Assembly: GCA_023362775.1 (NCBI GenBank)
Contig: JALMGJ010000008.1
Coordinates: 34,645,001-34,709,000 of the forward strand
Origin: Charina bottae
Lineage: Eukaryota > Chordata > Lepidosauria > Squamata > Charinaidae
Length of the DNA stretch: 64,000 nucleotides
Reading direction: 5' to 3'
Under the pieces are notes generated by a model. That model was not told the DNA's origin and searched no databases. It saw only the letters and a list, made by a program, of their open reading frames with translations. This document shows, piece by piece, positions 32,200 to 44,160 of this stretch. Position 1 is the stretch's first letter. Each line of letters opens with the position of its first letter. The position numbers and the translations under genes are program-made.

Positions 32200-34130
32200 T
32201 ATGGACATTATGTAATATATTTCTATCACCATTTTTTTGTTGTTGTAGTTGTGGCAATAATCTTATATATGCTTTTTTTCCTCATCCACTGCCTCTTTCA
32301 TTGCATTGTTCCCCAAACATCTTTTCTCATACTTCCATGTTTATTTTTCCTGTTATTCACTCTTGATGTACCAATGAAGATCTGCCCCACATTTTGGACC
32401 TCTCATCGTCCCTCTATCCTTCACCAATTCTTTCAATCTGTCATAGTAAACAATCAAATATATTGTGCTTTTAGATTTATGTTCATTCTTTTTCCATGTG
32501 CACACATGAACACATTTGTGCTTAAACCATATATTTTTCTAAGCAGATACTCACCAAACAATCTACCTTTTCATTCCTTCTTGGATGTCTAAATATCTCT
32601 TATCACTTTTGGGCCATCTTATTCCCACCCATCCATTTCCCACCCAAATGCTCCTAAATGGATGCTTCTCACCAGGTAGTGAATCCACTACAGAATAAAA
32701 CCCTTTTATCTTAGAAAATAGACTGACCAGTTAAGTCCCACATATCAACATTTATGCATATTCTTCACATTGAGAAGAGGTTTTTATTTTATTTTAAGGC
32801 CATAAAGTACATATTAATTTGTATACATGAATAAAAATCCCTCAAAATCCCATTACTCTATATTTATCATGTAATGCAAATTACAGACTCTCTTTCTAAA
32901 CATTGCTATAAATGTGGCACCATTATTACTGATTGGCACAAGATTTTTCCAGTAACATGGGACAGAATCCAGAATCAACTGAAGTAGAGTGTGTGTGTTT
33001 ACCAGTCCAAGAAATATATTAATTTAACTCACTTCAAGTTAATTTATATATGTAGATAGTTTTCGGTGTTAATATAAAAGGGCAAAACTGAACTGTATAG
33101 CACATACTGCACATACAGAAGCCCCTGGCTAGATCAATGTCCTGTGTCATAGAATGGTTTGAATCTCCCCTTTGACATGAATTCACATGGTGGCCTTCAG
33201 CAAGCCTCCATATGTCTTGCAATCTGCAAAATGCTCATATTAATTTTCATTTGCTTCCCTCTTATCATGCTCCCCAGATGTGTTAGGACCATATCTTCAG
33301 GCTTCTCAGGCATGCAGGCTAGAAACTCTAGGAGATGCAACCCCAACAATCTGGAAATGCCAGAATGGGGAAGGCTGCCTAACCAGCTTGCAGTAAGGAC
33401 TGCCAACAAAGACTGCATGAGAGGGTCTTTAAATATTAGGGCTATTGCTATGGTAAGCATTATTTTGGCACCTGAGACAAGGTAGGGCATGATGGACCAA
33501 TAGCTGGATTTGAGCACTCTCATACAAGCATGGAATACAGTGAACATTTTCTTTTCTTTTTTGGTAAGAATTGATGCTGTGTTTCTTGCCAGCCTGCTGT
33601 AGGATTACCAGGCAGCTTTGTCTGCAGGAAAGGGTTGTGTGTGTGTTAAAACTGATAAGATGGTGAACAGTGACACAAGCCCTTCTCCTTTTTGTATCTG
33701 TGTTGATGTCACACATATGTTCAAAAGGGATGGGACTTGCACCTGGATATTCCATCCACCACCTTGCTTATTTTGACCCTTTCCTACTGATGCCAGCTTC
33801 AAAGCCAAAGAACATTCTGGAAGTTTTTCTATCTCTTTTCAAATAGTGGTTTCCTCCTCACATTGTCTCCTACACTGGGCACCAGTTATTTTACCCAGGA
33901 GGAAGCAGATGACAAAGACAGAGAGGAATTGATTTAATCATACATCAACAAATGGCTCTGATTTTATCAACCGTGAGTGTATATATCTTTTATCTAGGAA
34001 TACTCCTGCCCCCCTTCAACCCTCTTGCAGCAAAGAATGTAGGAAACGTTTTTTACACATTTACAGTGAGGATGGACAAGGAACTGAGAAGCAGCAACTT
34101 TGTCCTGGTAACCTTGCTTTTTAATACTGA
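32200..34130. other. Mostly unassigned
   Basis: Possibly the 5' remainder of the old LINE at the left end. 33290-33370 holds a MITE-like scrap (GATGCAACCCCAACAATCTG). No coding support. Confidence 0.35.
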
Positions 34131-34141
34131 ATGGTGTACAG

Positions 34142-34297
34142 CAGGGGTCCCCAACCTGTGGGCCAAGGCCCACTAGTGGACCGTGGCCTGTTAGGAAGTG
34201 GGTTGTGGGGCTCCCACCTGCAAACCCCGCCCCCCGGTCCATGGAAAAATTGTCTTCCATGACCGGCCCCTGGTGCCAAAAAGGTTGGGGACCGCTG
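34142..34297. mobile_element. hAT-Charlie-like MITE with perfect 8-bp duplication
   Basis: The termini are CAGGGGTCCCCAACC on the left and GGTTGGGGACCGCTG on the right. The exact 8-bp duplication GTGTACAG lies at 34134-34141 and 34298-34305. The interior, with GGTCCATGGAAAAATTGTCT and GGTGCCAAAAAGG, strongly recalls a hAT repeat of mammals. It has no coding capacity. Confidence 0.95.
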
Positions 34298-34305
34298 GTG
34301 TACAG

Positions 34306-34670
34306 TATAAGAAACAGTAGGGTGACTTATTCAGTGGAAAGGCACCATATGACCCGAAACTACAACAGTAGTGAAAGATACAACCAGAAAAAATGAAACA
34401 CACAAAATTTGTTTCACATTTTACTGGTACAGTGACTGTTTTCTGCCAGGCCAAGAACTGGTATACTTCACTGTTGGCTAAAGTTATTTATATTTTCAGA
34501 GAAGAACAAAATGGAGCCATTTTTTTACTTGAATGCTAGATGGAATCTAATACTGATTGTACCTCCTTCTAACAAATAATGGCCCTCATCCTGAGATTGC
34601 AAATCTCAAGGCTGCAACATCTGAACTAATTTCTCCCTCCATCGCAAAGAAAATCCGAAACAACTGCTTT
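34306..34670. other. Unassigned, possibly LINE 5' sequence
   Basis: The last 100 bases may belong to the LINE that starts at 34675. Confidence 0.35.
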
Positions 34671-34674
34671 ATGG

Positions 34675-35472
34675 ATGGAGTTGGAACACTATGCTAGTAA
34701 TCTCCTTATGGAACATGCAAATGCTAGGGTCTTATTAGGGGGAGACTTCAACGCGAGATTGGGTACGGATGATTATACATTATTTTCTAAATTTCATCAA
34801 TACCCCCCATCGGAGGATTCCAATCTAACTAGTACCCCCCTCACACGACTCTCTAAAGATAAAGGAGTAAACTACGCTGGCCTTTGCCTTGCAAAGATGG
34901 CAAACAGGCTCAACCTTTTTATAACAAATGGCTCACAAGTAGGAGACTATCCAGGAGAAGTGACATTTATGGCTGGAGTTAGAACTAGCACCATTGATTA
35001 TATCCTAACCTCCATGGATTTACTAAAATATATAAAACATTTTGAAATCTTACCACTTCTAGAAAGTGATCATTTACCACTCTGCATACAATTAAAAAGT
35101 TCTTTTTGGCAGATGTCTCCCGGGGACTGTTTCATTCCTGCAATTTCTCCAGCAGGTCTAACAAGATGTCGGGTTGCATGGTCCCAGTCTCTCGATCAGA
35201 AGGTAAGGAGAGCTTTAGCAGAGGATAACTTCCAAAAAATTCAATCAGATTTCATATCAGCCAACTCCTCTCAAAATTTACTAGAACTATATAACAACCT
35301 AGTACAAAATCTACAACCGCTACTGACACACGATCCTGATTTCTCAGTTAAGAGGCCTGCCCTTGCCTCGAAGCCATGGTTCGATAAGGATTGTGTGGAA
35401 GCAAAGAAAGCTCTTACCTCAGCTTACAAGATACTGTATATAAAAATGAGACTGGAAATGGCAACTCAATGA
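34675..35472 (+). pseudogene. LINE endonuclease region
   Basis: 265 codons open. LLGGDFNARLG near residue 22-31 is the metal-binding DFN block of APE endonucleases. VTFMAGVRTSTIDYILTSMD follows near residue 100, and the catalytic ESDHLPLCIQL near 131. A spacer to the reverse transcriptase comes next. The start is internal and the true N-terminus is not seen. A stop at 35470 and a frame change separate it from the reverse transcriptase. The clade is not settled; APE endonuclease excludes typical R2/R4. Confidence 0.85.
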
Positions 35473-35513
35473 CTCTTAAACATCTCATTCTTAAAAAACA
35501 ATACAAGTGACTT

Positions 35514-36524
35514 GTGACATCTAAGAAGAAGCAAGACATCAGGTCTACCTGGGAACGGCTCATAGAGGCAGTAAAGAATAAGAACTCTTCCCTATTCTGG
35601 CATTTAATAGCTTGCCAAACCACCAGAACTTATACTCCTCTAGACTCCCATATATCACCAGCTGCCTGGGAGCTACATTTCTGGAGGCTGTATGAAGATT
35701 CCTCCAGTGAGGCGAAACTGCCAACTATGAAGGACGTACCTGAATGGCACCCAGTTTCGGTGTCTGAAATTAAATCTCTCATTGATCAACTTAAGACAGG
35801 GAAGGCTCCGGGCGCTGATTTCATCCCTGCAGAACTCCTGAAGAACAATAGGGAGTGGTGGACCCCAGTCCTGGCGGTGCTATTTACCTACATCGATGCT
35901 ACTGGAAATATCCTGGAAGACTGGGGTTTAGCGATTGTTGTCCCAATCTTCAAGAAGGGAAACAGAGATGACCCTTCAAACTATAGACCAATAAGTTTGC
36001 TAAATATAATTAGCAAACTTTATGCCAAACACCTACAAGACAAAGTCAAGAACTGGCTGGACCACAATAATTTGATAGCAGAAGAACAAGCTGGTTTTAG
36101 AGAGGGGAGAGGCACTATTGACCAATGCCTGGTCTTGCAGCACCTGATTGAAAAATATGTGTCTAATAGAGCGGCATCACTATATGTTGCCTTCATAGAC
36201 CTAAAGGCAGCCTTTGACTCTGTCACCAGAACCAAGTTGGAAGCCGCCTCAATTGATCATAGGCTTCTCCATTTATTACGTGCCTTACATTCCAACACGA
36301 CCCTCAAGGTTAGGTGCAACACGCAAGGGACTCTCTCTATGTCGATTATAGCTCAAAAGGGGGTAAAACAGGGGTGCATTTTGGCCCCCCTGCTTTTTAA
36401 TTTCTATATTAACGACATGGTTAAATGGATAAATAAACCAAACCACCACCACCCAAAAATAGGGAATCGCAGCATCGCCTTGTTATTGTATGCAGATGAC
36501 GCAGTAATTCTTTCAAGGAATTAA
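35514..36524 (+). pseudogene. LINE reverse transcriptase region
   Basis: 336 codons open in a frame different from the endonuclease part. Motifs in order: KTGKAPGADFIPAELLK (residues 93-109), VVPIFKKGNRDDPSNYRPIS, EEQAGFREGRGTIDQCLVL, a YVAFIDLKAAFDS block carrying the first catalytic Asp, QKGVKQGCILAPLLFNFYIN and LLLYADDAVILS with the catalytic Asp pair. The frame stops just after YADD, so the thumb and C-terminus are missing. The copy is young enough to keep long frames but is 3'-broken. Confidence 0.9.
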
Positions 36525-36691
36525 TAGAATTTCCACCACATTCTTAATGTAAAAATATGGGAAGATGTGTTATGGGGTTGTGGGCTAGCTGTTCATTTGA
36601 TGCTACCAAATATCCTCATGATCAGCTATACATGTAGATAGCAATTGAAAGAGTTCACCAGTAGAATTATACCATATTATACCATAATTAT

Positions 36692-37027
36692 GTGAGTGTG
36701 GTGGCTCAGCAGGTAAGATGCCATGCTTATCGATCGGAAGATCGCAAGTTCGGAGGTTTGAATCCCTAGCCCTGCGTGCGGAGTGAGCTCCCGCTCTAGC
36801 TCCAGCTCTTGCCAACCTAGCAATTCGAAAGCATGCAAATGCAAGTAGATGAATAGGTACCACTTTGGTGGGATGGTAACAGTGTTCCGCATGTGTCATG
36901 CGGCCACATGACCGTGGAAGTGTCTTCGGACAATGCTGGCTCTTTGGCTAACAAACGGAGATGAGCACCGGCCCCTAGAGTCAGACACGACTGCACAAAT
37001 GTGCAGGGGGGGACCTTTACCTTTACC
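36692..37027 (+). mobile_element. tRNA-derived SINE, GGTAAAGG-tail family
   Basis: A full-length plus copy with the A box as GTGGCTCAGCAGG and the B box as GGTTTGAATCC (one change). The tail is ACCTTTACCTT. A 14-bp duplication, TATACCATAATTAT, lies at 36678-36691 and 37028-37041. Confidence 0.94.
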
Positions 37028-37041
37028 TATACCATAATTAT

Positions 37042-38035
37042 ACCTTCCTATGTGGAGGAACCCTTTGTGAATCTAGCATTGTGTGTGGAACACATGTGTG
37101 AATTTAATCTCCCTGAATTTTCAGCAATCTGGAGTTGAAGTCCAGATATCTGGAGGGTGCCCAGATTGGGGAAGGCTGGCATGAAGGTTCCTTTCCCATG
37201 CCATCTGAATGAATGTGAAGGCAAGGGGGAAGCTTTTCCGTCACAGGCATAAAGCAGTGATCATGCCCACAGTATATGGCATCAGAGATCACTGTTAGCC
37301 AATGAAGCCTTGCAATTCCTCCTCATGCATGTTGTCCCTTTGAATTCTTGCAACTGAACATGTGAAATGATATTACTGAAAGGCATATATGCTGATATAA
37401 TGTGATATGTAGGATTAGATGTGTGATATCTTAGCTATGGTAACAGTACCAGTTAACTACATGGTTCAAACTAATAAACCTTACAAGACAATTGTGGGGA
37501 TAAAGAGTTACCTAAAATGGTGCACCATCACATGCTTTTGGGAATGAGGGGAAGATGAATATATGATCAATGATAACATGCATATATGAATCAGCCCTTT
37601 ATACCTTCCAGGTCAGTAAAAACAAAGCACTTAATCTTTAAGAATTTTCAAGGGATTTCGATATGACATGTGACTAGTTATAGATAATTCCCTTTCCATA
37701 TAACTGGAAATATACTTTTACTAAGATTGTCTGCAATTATATTTATTTGCATGTAACATTTGTTATTTTAGAGTGGCAGACCCAAGTATTAAAAACACAA
37801 TATATATAGCAGGAAAAATTTGCTTGAAATATCTGGTTTTGATGCATTTTTTCTTAGTGTTTTGAAAGACAGAGCATCATTATAGCTGACATTTTCCTTA
37901 TAACTCTGGTATTTTGTCACAAATTATGAAAGAACAGTTAATTTGACAGTATGGCATGGAAGAATGTATCTAGATATTATGTGAATTATTTGTAGTAGTG
38001 ATATGGTATTTTCTTTTCTTCTTTTAAGTAACTGA
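37042..38035. other. No gene; one MITE-like scrap
   Basis: 37121-37185 contains GGAGTTGAAGTCCAGATATC and GGGGAAGGCTGG. The rest is unassigned AT-rich DNA. Confidence 0.4.
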
Positions 38036-38039
38036 AATG

Positions 38040-38458
38040 AAGAATCCATCTCCCACAGAAGAAGGTAAAACAGTTCCACTCTATTCTATGTTGGTCAGAC
38101 CCCACCACCAATATTGTGTCTTGCTCTGGACAAACACTGCAAGAAGAATTCACGACAAACTAGAACAGGTTCAGAGAAAGGCAACTACAATTATCAGTGG
38201 ACTAGAAACTTATTCCTTTGTGGAAGGATTGATGGAAATAAGTGTAGTTAACACTGAAACAAAATGATGGAGTGGAGTAATGATAGCATTCATATAGCAC
38301 CAGAAGGAGTGTCACACAGAAAAAGACTATGACTTATTTTATGATCCCAGTATGAAGGAGGAAAATTCCAATTGAACATTGGGGAAAACGTCCTAATAGC
38401 AAGAGTAGAAATGTCATTGGGCATGAAATATCTATCCTTGAAGTTAGGATAGGCTAAA
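38040..38458 (+). mobile_element. CR1-type LINE 3' coding remnant
   Basis: TTGGTCAGACCCCACCACCA, TTGTGTCTTGCTCTGG and ACTAGAACAGGTTCAGAGAA follow the order of the CR1 C-terminal region (LVRPHLEYC..LW...LE.VQR). Broken by stops. Confidence 0.65.
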
Positions 38459-38459
38459 A

Positions 38460-38594
38460 CAGTGTTTCTCAACCTTGGCACCTTCAAGCTGTGTGGACTT
38501 CAACTCCCATAATTCCTCAGCCAGCATGGCTGGCTGGGGAATCCTGGGAGTTATAGTCCACACAGCTTGAAGTTGCCAAAGTTGAGAAACACTG
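38460..38594. mobile_element. hAT-type MITE
   Basis: A 135-bp palindromic element. The left end is CAGTGTTTCTCAACCTTGG and the right end is the near-complement (CAAAGTTGAGAAACACTG). The flanks GGCTAAAA and AGTTAAAT match at 5 of 8 bases, so the duplication is eroded. It lies directly after the CR1 remnant. Confidence 0.88.
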
Positions 38595-38599
38595 AGTTA

Positions 38600-39780
38600 A
38601 ATCCTATGGAAAGCTCAGAAAGCTGCTTTGAATGATGTTGCTTGTCTGCCCACATGTGCATAACCAAGCCACACTTCTGCTAGGACTGCCAGTAAAGAGC
38701 TATGCATGGACAAACAGCTAGGGACAGCTTTTGAAGCAACTACAGTTTTTTAATCACTTTGAGGAGGGGTGCTTCAACCACACTGAGACATGTTGTGGAG
38801 TACTTCCTTTGAATGCTTTGCACAATACTATTCATTATAACAATTGGGCAGAAACAATGGCACAGCCAACAGTAACCACCTTCTGTTGAAAGTAGTTGCA
38901 GCCTTTATTCAGCTCTTTCCAGTCAATTTGGAAAGGTTGGGTAAATGGAACTAATTACACATGTATCCATGTCTCTTCTATGTTTTCAGTTTTACATTCT
39001 TTGGCAGCTGCCTCAATCCAAAACTAAGATTCTCATGAATTCTTCTTTAGCAAGACTTATTAAAATGAAAGAAATGGGATTACAGGATTTCAGAAAACTG
39101 AACTATTTCTCATTTAGAACCAATTTATCTCCTAATATATTAAAGCTGAAACTGTTTTAGTTTCTCTCTAAGAACCTTCCTTTGATCCAGAGGGGATTTG
39201 GGTCTTTTCACTGATAATGGAAAAGCCTGCAGTTGGTTATTTACACAACTCTCTTCTGAAGATTTATTAGTCTGGGAATAACCAATGCAACATGCCTTTA
39301 CACCTGCCATGTTTTTGCAATTACATATGAACATGGCTCTTGAATAAGATCCTAAATAGGATTATTAAAATAATGCATTTGCTATGCAGTTCCTGACCAA
39401 AGAAAATATGCCTGTTCAACTTAACTTCTTTTAGCTTTCCCCTAAATCAGAACCAAGTGTTCAATAAATCCATTCCACCTGTCTTAGGTTATACACTCAA
39501 AGGTTCTTGAAGTCTAGAGTCAAAGGTTTCACTGTTCAGCAAATTGGAAGATTTGCTACTGACATCTGCATTCCATCCCCCCCCCCCCTTACTGTATGTA
39601 ACAAGTTCCAGACTTTCCATTTTCCTGATGGGCTCCTGGCTTAGTCAGCCAAAATAGAAAATGAGAGTCAAGATTTGCAAGAAAATTATGTTCTATGGCA
39701 AGAAAATGCAGCAATTTCTGGAGACAAGCAACCACAGCTAAAATAGGCAAAAATAGTTGTTTGAAAAAGACCTAGAAGTT
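38600..39780. other. No gene recognised
   Basis: Non-coding; a C run at about 39579-39588. Confidence 0.4.
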
Positions 39781-39789
39781 ATTTCAATT

Positions 39790-41245
39790 GACAGCAAGAA
39801 TGAGAATACTTAATGTAAATCAAACAAAGAGGAGTGTCTTCCCTGAGATTTCTCAGGACATAAACAGAGTACTGGAAACCATTTCAACATCAATGGTTGA
39901 TTATGCAAACCAGCTAATGTATTGTGCTGCCTATGTTGTCACTATAGAGCTTGGATAAGAAATTAAGGAGCAAAAACAAAAGCAAAGAAACTAGATAGAA
40001 AATTAAGTTAGATTTAAAAGTGAAAAAAATGTGGTAGATATGAACAATTTGAAAAACCTAAAACTAGGAAAATTGAAAAACAAATTGAAGCTGGACTTTT
40101 AAAAGTGATATAACATTGCAACCAATCCCAGAGCTGAATTTGAAGAACTAAAACAGAAGATTGTGGTATTTTCGGGAAAAATCAAGCAATATGATCCTCG
40201 TATAAGCCAATACAAAATTGTATTGTAAACAAAATGTACAATTTAGAGCAATTCAGCATCAGTTCTACAGAAGCATTAGTTCCAAGCAGCATCAAAGTGA
40301 AAAATAATATTTTGAAACTTGTCAGTTTCTGAAAAGGACTGTGGTATCACCTCATAAAATATGAGAGGGTACAGTGGATTTATACTACAGAAAATGAATT
40401 AAAAAGAATGACTATAGAAAATGTAACTATAACAGAAGAAATGGTTCAGAAGTGGTCAAAGGAAATCAAGAAACTGGAATGCATCTGGGATGAATGAGTT
40501 ACATGGATTGTGGCTTAAATATCTTACCAGGCCCTGCATGCACAGTAAATTGATCAGCTTAATGTTGCAATAAAGAACAAATAAAGACTTAGATGACAAC
40601 TAAAATACTTTAAAAAAATAATGACCCCCCTCCAAAAGAAGGAGCCATATCCCCATACTTTGCCTACCATGTTCAAAATATTTGTTGGAAGATACAATGT
40701 ATGTTTACCTGAAGGAAAATTATCTCTACCCAACTGAGCAAAAAGGAAACTGCAAAAATGTATGAGAACCTCCAAATCAGTTATTCATTGATAAAGTAAT
40801 CCTAAAAAATTCAAACCAAAGAAAAATGAATTTATATATGGCTTAAATTGATTACAAGAATGTATTTGATTCTCTTCACATAGCTGGATCATGAAAAGTA
40901 TAGAGGTTTTTGGTATCAGTCAAAATATCCAAGGTTTTGTAGAAACAAGAATGAAAGTCAAAGTTAATGTTTAATAGTGGTAAATTAAGTGAAGGCAAAA
41001 TAAAAAGAGGGATCTTTCAAGGTAATTCATTATTCATCCCTTTGGCAATTATCCAGTTGACAAGGATGATAAATAAAAAAGGAATGCTTTTGGCTGCCCA
41101 AGAACAAACACTGTACACAAAAGTCACCAAGGCAAAAATAGAAAAGACCAGTTTGAATAATAAATGCTGCTTGTACCAACATAAATATGAAACAGTTTAT
41201 CATATAATAAGTGGATACAAAAAAGAAAAATCACACAACTGATTA
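39790..41245 (+). mobile_element. Fossil R4-like LINE
   Basis: The plus strand, read across many stops and frameshifts, gives the ordered landmarks of R2/R4-group reverse transcriptases: IKQYDPRISQYK (about 40180), a W/K-rich block ending ELHGLWLKYLT (about 40495), LYPTEQKGNCK, MNLYMA*IDYKNVFDSLH (about 40830), KIKRGIFQGNSLFIPLAII (about 41000) and a CCLYQHKYETVYHIIS zinc-knuckle relic (about 41165). It is too degraded to encode anything. Confidence 0.7.
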
Positions 41246-41329
41246 AAAAACAAGCATGATTAAGTTGGGAAGATATTATACTGGCATTTATATAAAAAGT
41301 GTGGAACCATGCAGGAATGAATCAGTTGG

Positions 41330-41590
41330 GCAGGTGTTGTGGGAGACAGGCAGTCCCTCAAGTAACCAGGTAGTAATCCCATGTAGGACTTTATACATAG
41401 CAACCAGCACCTTGAATTGCACCAGGAAGCAAACCAGCAACCAGTTCAGCTTGCAAAGCAGATATGTTACATGGGCATACTGATTACTGCTTGCACTGCC
41501 ACCTTCTGGACCAGTTGAAGCTTCCAGGTAGTCTTCAAGGGTAGCCCCATGGAGACAGCATTGCAGTAATCAAGCCCACAAGGTGACTAG
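41330..41590 (-). mobile_element. L2-type LINE fragment
   Basis: Read on the minus strand it gives the L2 post-RT block (LVQKVAVQAV..., then HWLVACF...FKVLVA...YKVLH). The plus strand shows CAGCACCTTGAATTGCACCA and CATTGCAGTAATCAAGCCCA, typical of its antisense. Confidence 0.75.
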
Positions 41591-41599
41591 GATATGAGT

Positions 41600-42050
41600 G
41601 ACTGATTATCACTATTTATCACTAATAAATGTAGTATAAATGCAAATGCACTTATGTAAACAGTCTGCTCTGTTACATCAGAGGTCTAGTTGTCTATATT
41701 GCAAGAATCTAGACCTAGAGGCTCAGTCAACAAAATAGGTAGAAAACCATTGTACTCTTCCCTTTTTGCCATTTGATTGGTGGAATAGCATTTCACTACA
41801 ACTTAGGAAGGGTCAGAAAATAAAGCCTTCCTGATGAACTTTATGTACCTTCTGTGGGATAGGGGACTTACCTACAGCTTTAAACTTAAAACATTACAGA
41901 TCAGATGTATGTTTATAGCTATACTCTTCAATACTCCCAGGAAGCATGTTACTAAAAATGACACACAACTAAAGCCACTAACTTACCCAGATTTAATCTC
42001 ATGAATATATTTTCAGAAGGTGCAGTTTAATATCATCTGTTACTGAGAAG
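41600..42050. other. Unassigned
   Basis: No feature recognised. Confidence 0.4.
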
Positions 42051-42058
42051 TGCTCGAT

Positions 42059-42178
42059 CAGTGTTTCTCAACCTTGGCAACTTTAAGATGTGTGGACTTC
42101 AACTCTCAGAATTCCACAGCCAGCCTGGTTGAAGTTGAAGTCCACATGTCTTAAAGTTGCCAAGGTTGAGAAACACTA
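42059..42178. mobile_element. hAT-type MITE, same family as 38460
   Basis: CAGTGTTTCTCAACCTTGG...CCAAGGTTGAGAAACACTA. The flanks TGCTCGAT and TGCTAGAT match at 7 of 8 bases, an 8-bp hAT duplication. The two arms are nearly fully complementary. Confidence 0.93.
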
Positions 42179-42376
42179 TGCTAGATGATAACTATTGGTT
42201 AGGAGTTTGTGTGCAGGGTTGATAGTGAATGCAACCATTACTGCTTCCTTGAAGAAAGGAATGTGTTTGAAAAAGTTTCAGATGTACACTTCCGAATCTG
42301 AAGTAAATTCCTTTGAAATTCCTAATTATTTCTATTTAGTTCAAAGTTTACTTCTGTCAAAGACTGGTATTTTTTT

Positions 42377-42442
42377 CCATTAACATCACTATTTATTTCC
42401 ATTAACATCACTATTTATTTCTATTAACATCACTATTTATTT
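42377..42442. repeat. Three tandem 22-bp units
   Basis: Unit CCATTAACATCACTATTTAT plus TT, repeated three times with one base change in the third. Confidence 0.95.
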
Positions 42443-42612
42443 CTGTTATTATATACTGTTCCTACTTACTCTAGCAAGAGCACAATGCACAAATGTTTCT
42501 GCATTTCTTCAGTGGATATTACAAAAAATAGGATTCACTGAGCCCACTTAAACTATTTTTCAGAAAACTTAAAATTATTTTTTCTTTTATTAGCTGTGTG
42601 CAATCCACTCTG

Positions 42613-43450
42613 GGCTTGAGGAATCCAAGGCTGGAGTTAAAATCGCTGGAAGAAACATTAACAATCTTAGATATGCAGATGATACCACTTTGATGGCTGA
42701 AAGCGAGGAGGAGTTGAGGAGCCTTATGACAAAGGTGAAAGAAGAAAGTGCAAAAGCTGGGTTGCAGTTAAACCTCAAAAAAACCAAGATTATGGCAACC
42801 AGCTTGATTGATAACTGGCAACTAGAGGGAGAAAAAGTGGAGGCAGTGACAGACTTTGTATTTCTAGGTGCAAAGATTACTGCAGATGCTGACTGCAGCC
42901 AGGAAATCAGAAGACGTCTACTTCTTGGGAGCAGAGCAATGGCAAATCTTGATAAAATAGTTAAGAGCAGAGACATCACACTGACAACAAAGGTCCGCAT
43001 AATTAAAGCAATGGTATTCCCTGTAGTAACCTATGGTTGTGAGAGCTGGACCATAAGGAAGGCTGAGTGAAGGAAGAGAGATGCTTTTGAACTGTGGTGT
43101 TGGAGGAACATTCTGAGAGTGCCTTGGACTGCAAGAAGATCAAACCAGTCCATACTCCAGGAAATAAAGCCAGACTGCTCACTTGAGGGAATGATATTAA
43201 AGGCAAAACTGAAGTAGTTTGGCCACATAATGAGAAGACAGGATACCCTGGAGAAGAAGCTGATGCTAGGGAAAGTGGTAGGCAAAAGGAAGAGAGGCCG
43301 ACCAAGGGCAAGATGGATGGATGATATTCTGGAGGTGACAGACTCAACCATGGGGGAGCTGGGGATGGTGACGGCCGACAGGAAGCTCTGGCGTGGGCTG
43401 GTCCATGAAGTCACGAAGAGTTGGAAGCGACTGAATGAATAAACAACATA
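42613..43450 (+). mobile_element. BovB (RTE) LINE 3' part, subfamily A
   Basis: The copy starts within the reverse transcriptase: NNLRYADDTTLMAESEEELR includes the catalytic YADD. It continues through FLGAKITADADCSQEIRRRL and TYGCESWTIRKAE to a TGA at about 43068. The C-terminal part, RRQDTLEKKLMLGKVVGKRK, follows in another frame. The 3' end is CACGAAGAGTTGGAAGCGAC...AATAAACAAC. The TGA occupies a position that is a sense codon in the subfamily-B copy at 44.5 kb. A second stop (TAG) lies at about 43216. The element is 5'-truncated and cannot move by itself. Confidence 0.95.
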
Positions 43451-43454
43451 AAAT

Positions 43455-43830
43455 CCACTCTTTGTAATTAATGTGCTTTCAGACATAAAATAAAATGTTT
43501 AAGGAAATCAGAATCTATATATTTTTGAAAGTGGGGCTTGAAAGATGAAAAGGAAATTCATATTTAATATATAGCTTAAGGTGAATAGTCAAGTAGCACA
43601 AAATTTATCCAAGTCAATACAATACTCTACCTTATAATAGTATGGGCTGAGCCCAATTTATTAGGTCTGCGAATGCTTCAAAAATGCTTCAGAAGAGGTT
43701 CTTTGGAACACAAGTCTGGAAGAAGATGTGGCTGCCTTAATGAGTCAATCCTCTCACTTCTTTCCAATCAGAATGAGTCCTGCAAGATAGTGGAGATCTT
43801 GCAGGATCTTGATGTCACAACACTTAGTCA
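43455..43830. other. Unassigned
   Basis: No feature recognised. Confidence 0.4.
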
Positions 43831-43837
43831 GAGAAGG

Positions 43838-43872
<35 letters not shown>

Positions 43873-44160
43873 CAATCTTTATAGCCGCCCATCTCAACAA
43901 TTGACTCTGGGCAGTGAACATATTAAATAAAAATAAAAACAATTACAATCATAAATACAAAAATTAAAAAGCATAGCAGCTGAGGAAGTAACACAGTCAA
44001 CAAATACTAATACAGCCAGGAGATCGTTCCCTTCACAGAACCAGGTCTTTAGGGCCTTACAAAAGACCAGTAGGGTTGGGGCCATCCTAATCTCCACAGG
44101 GAGAATGTTCCATTGGCAGGCACTATGGTAGAAAGACATGCTGTAGCAAAGCTTACCCCA
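43838..44160 (-). mobile_element. L2-type LINE 3' end with (AATC)n tail
   Basis: The minus strand encodes FYHSACQWNILPVEIRMAPT and LLVFCKALKTWF, the L2 C-terminus (..WN.LP.EIR.A.....FK..LKTWLF). The 3' UTR then has CTGCCCAGAGTCAATTGTTG, and the tail is (AATC)n, seen as (GATT)n at 43838-43870. A relative lies at 55950-56190. Confidence 0.8.

Noticed and set aside
43003..43486. Minus-strand frames opposite the BovB copies (43.0-43.5 and 52.0-52.5 kb)
   Set aside because: Antisense shadows of the BovB coding region.
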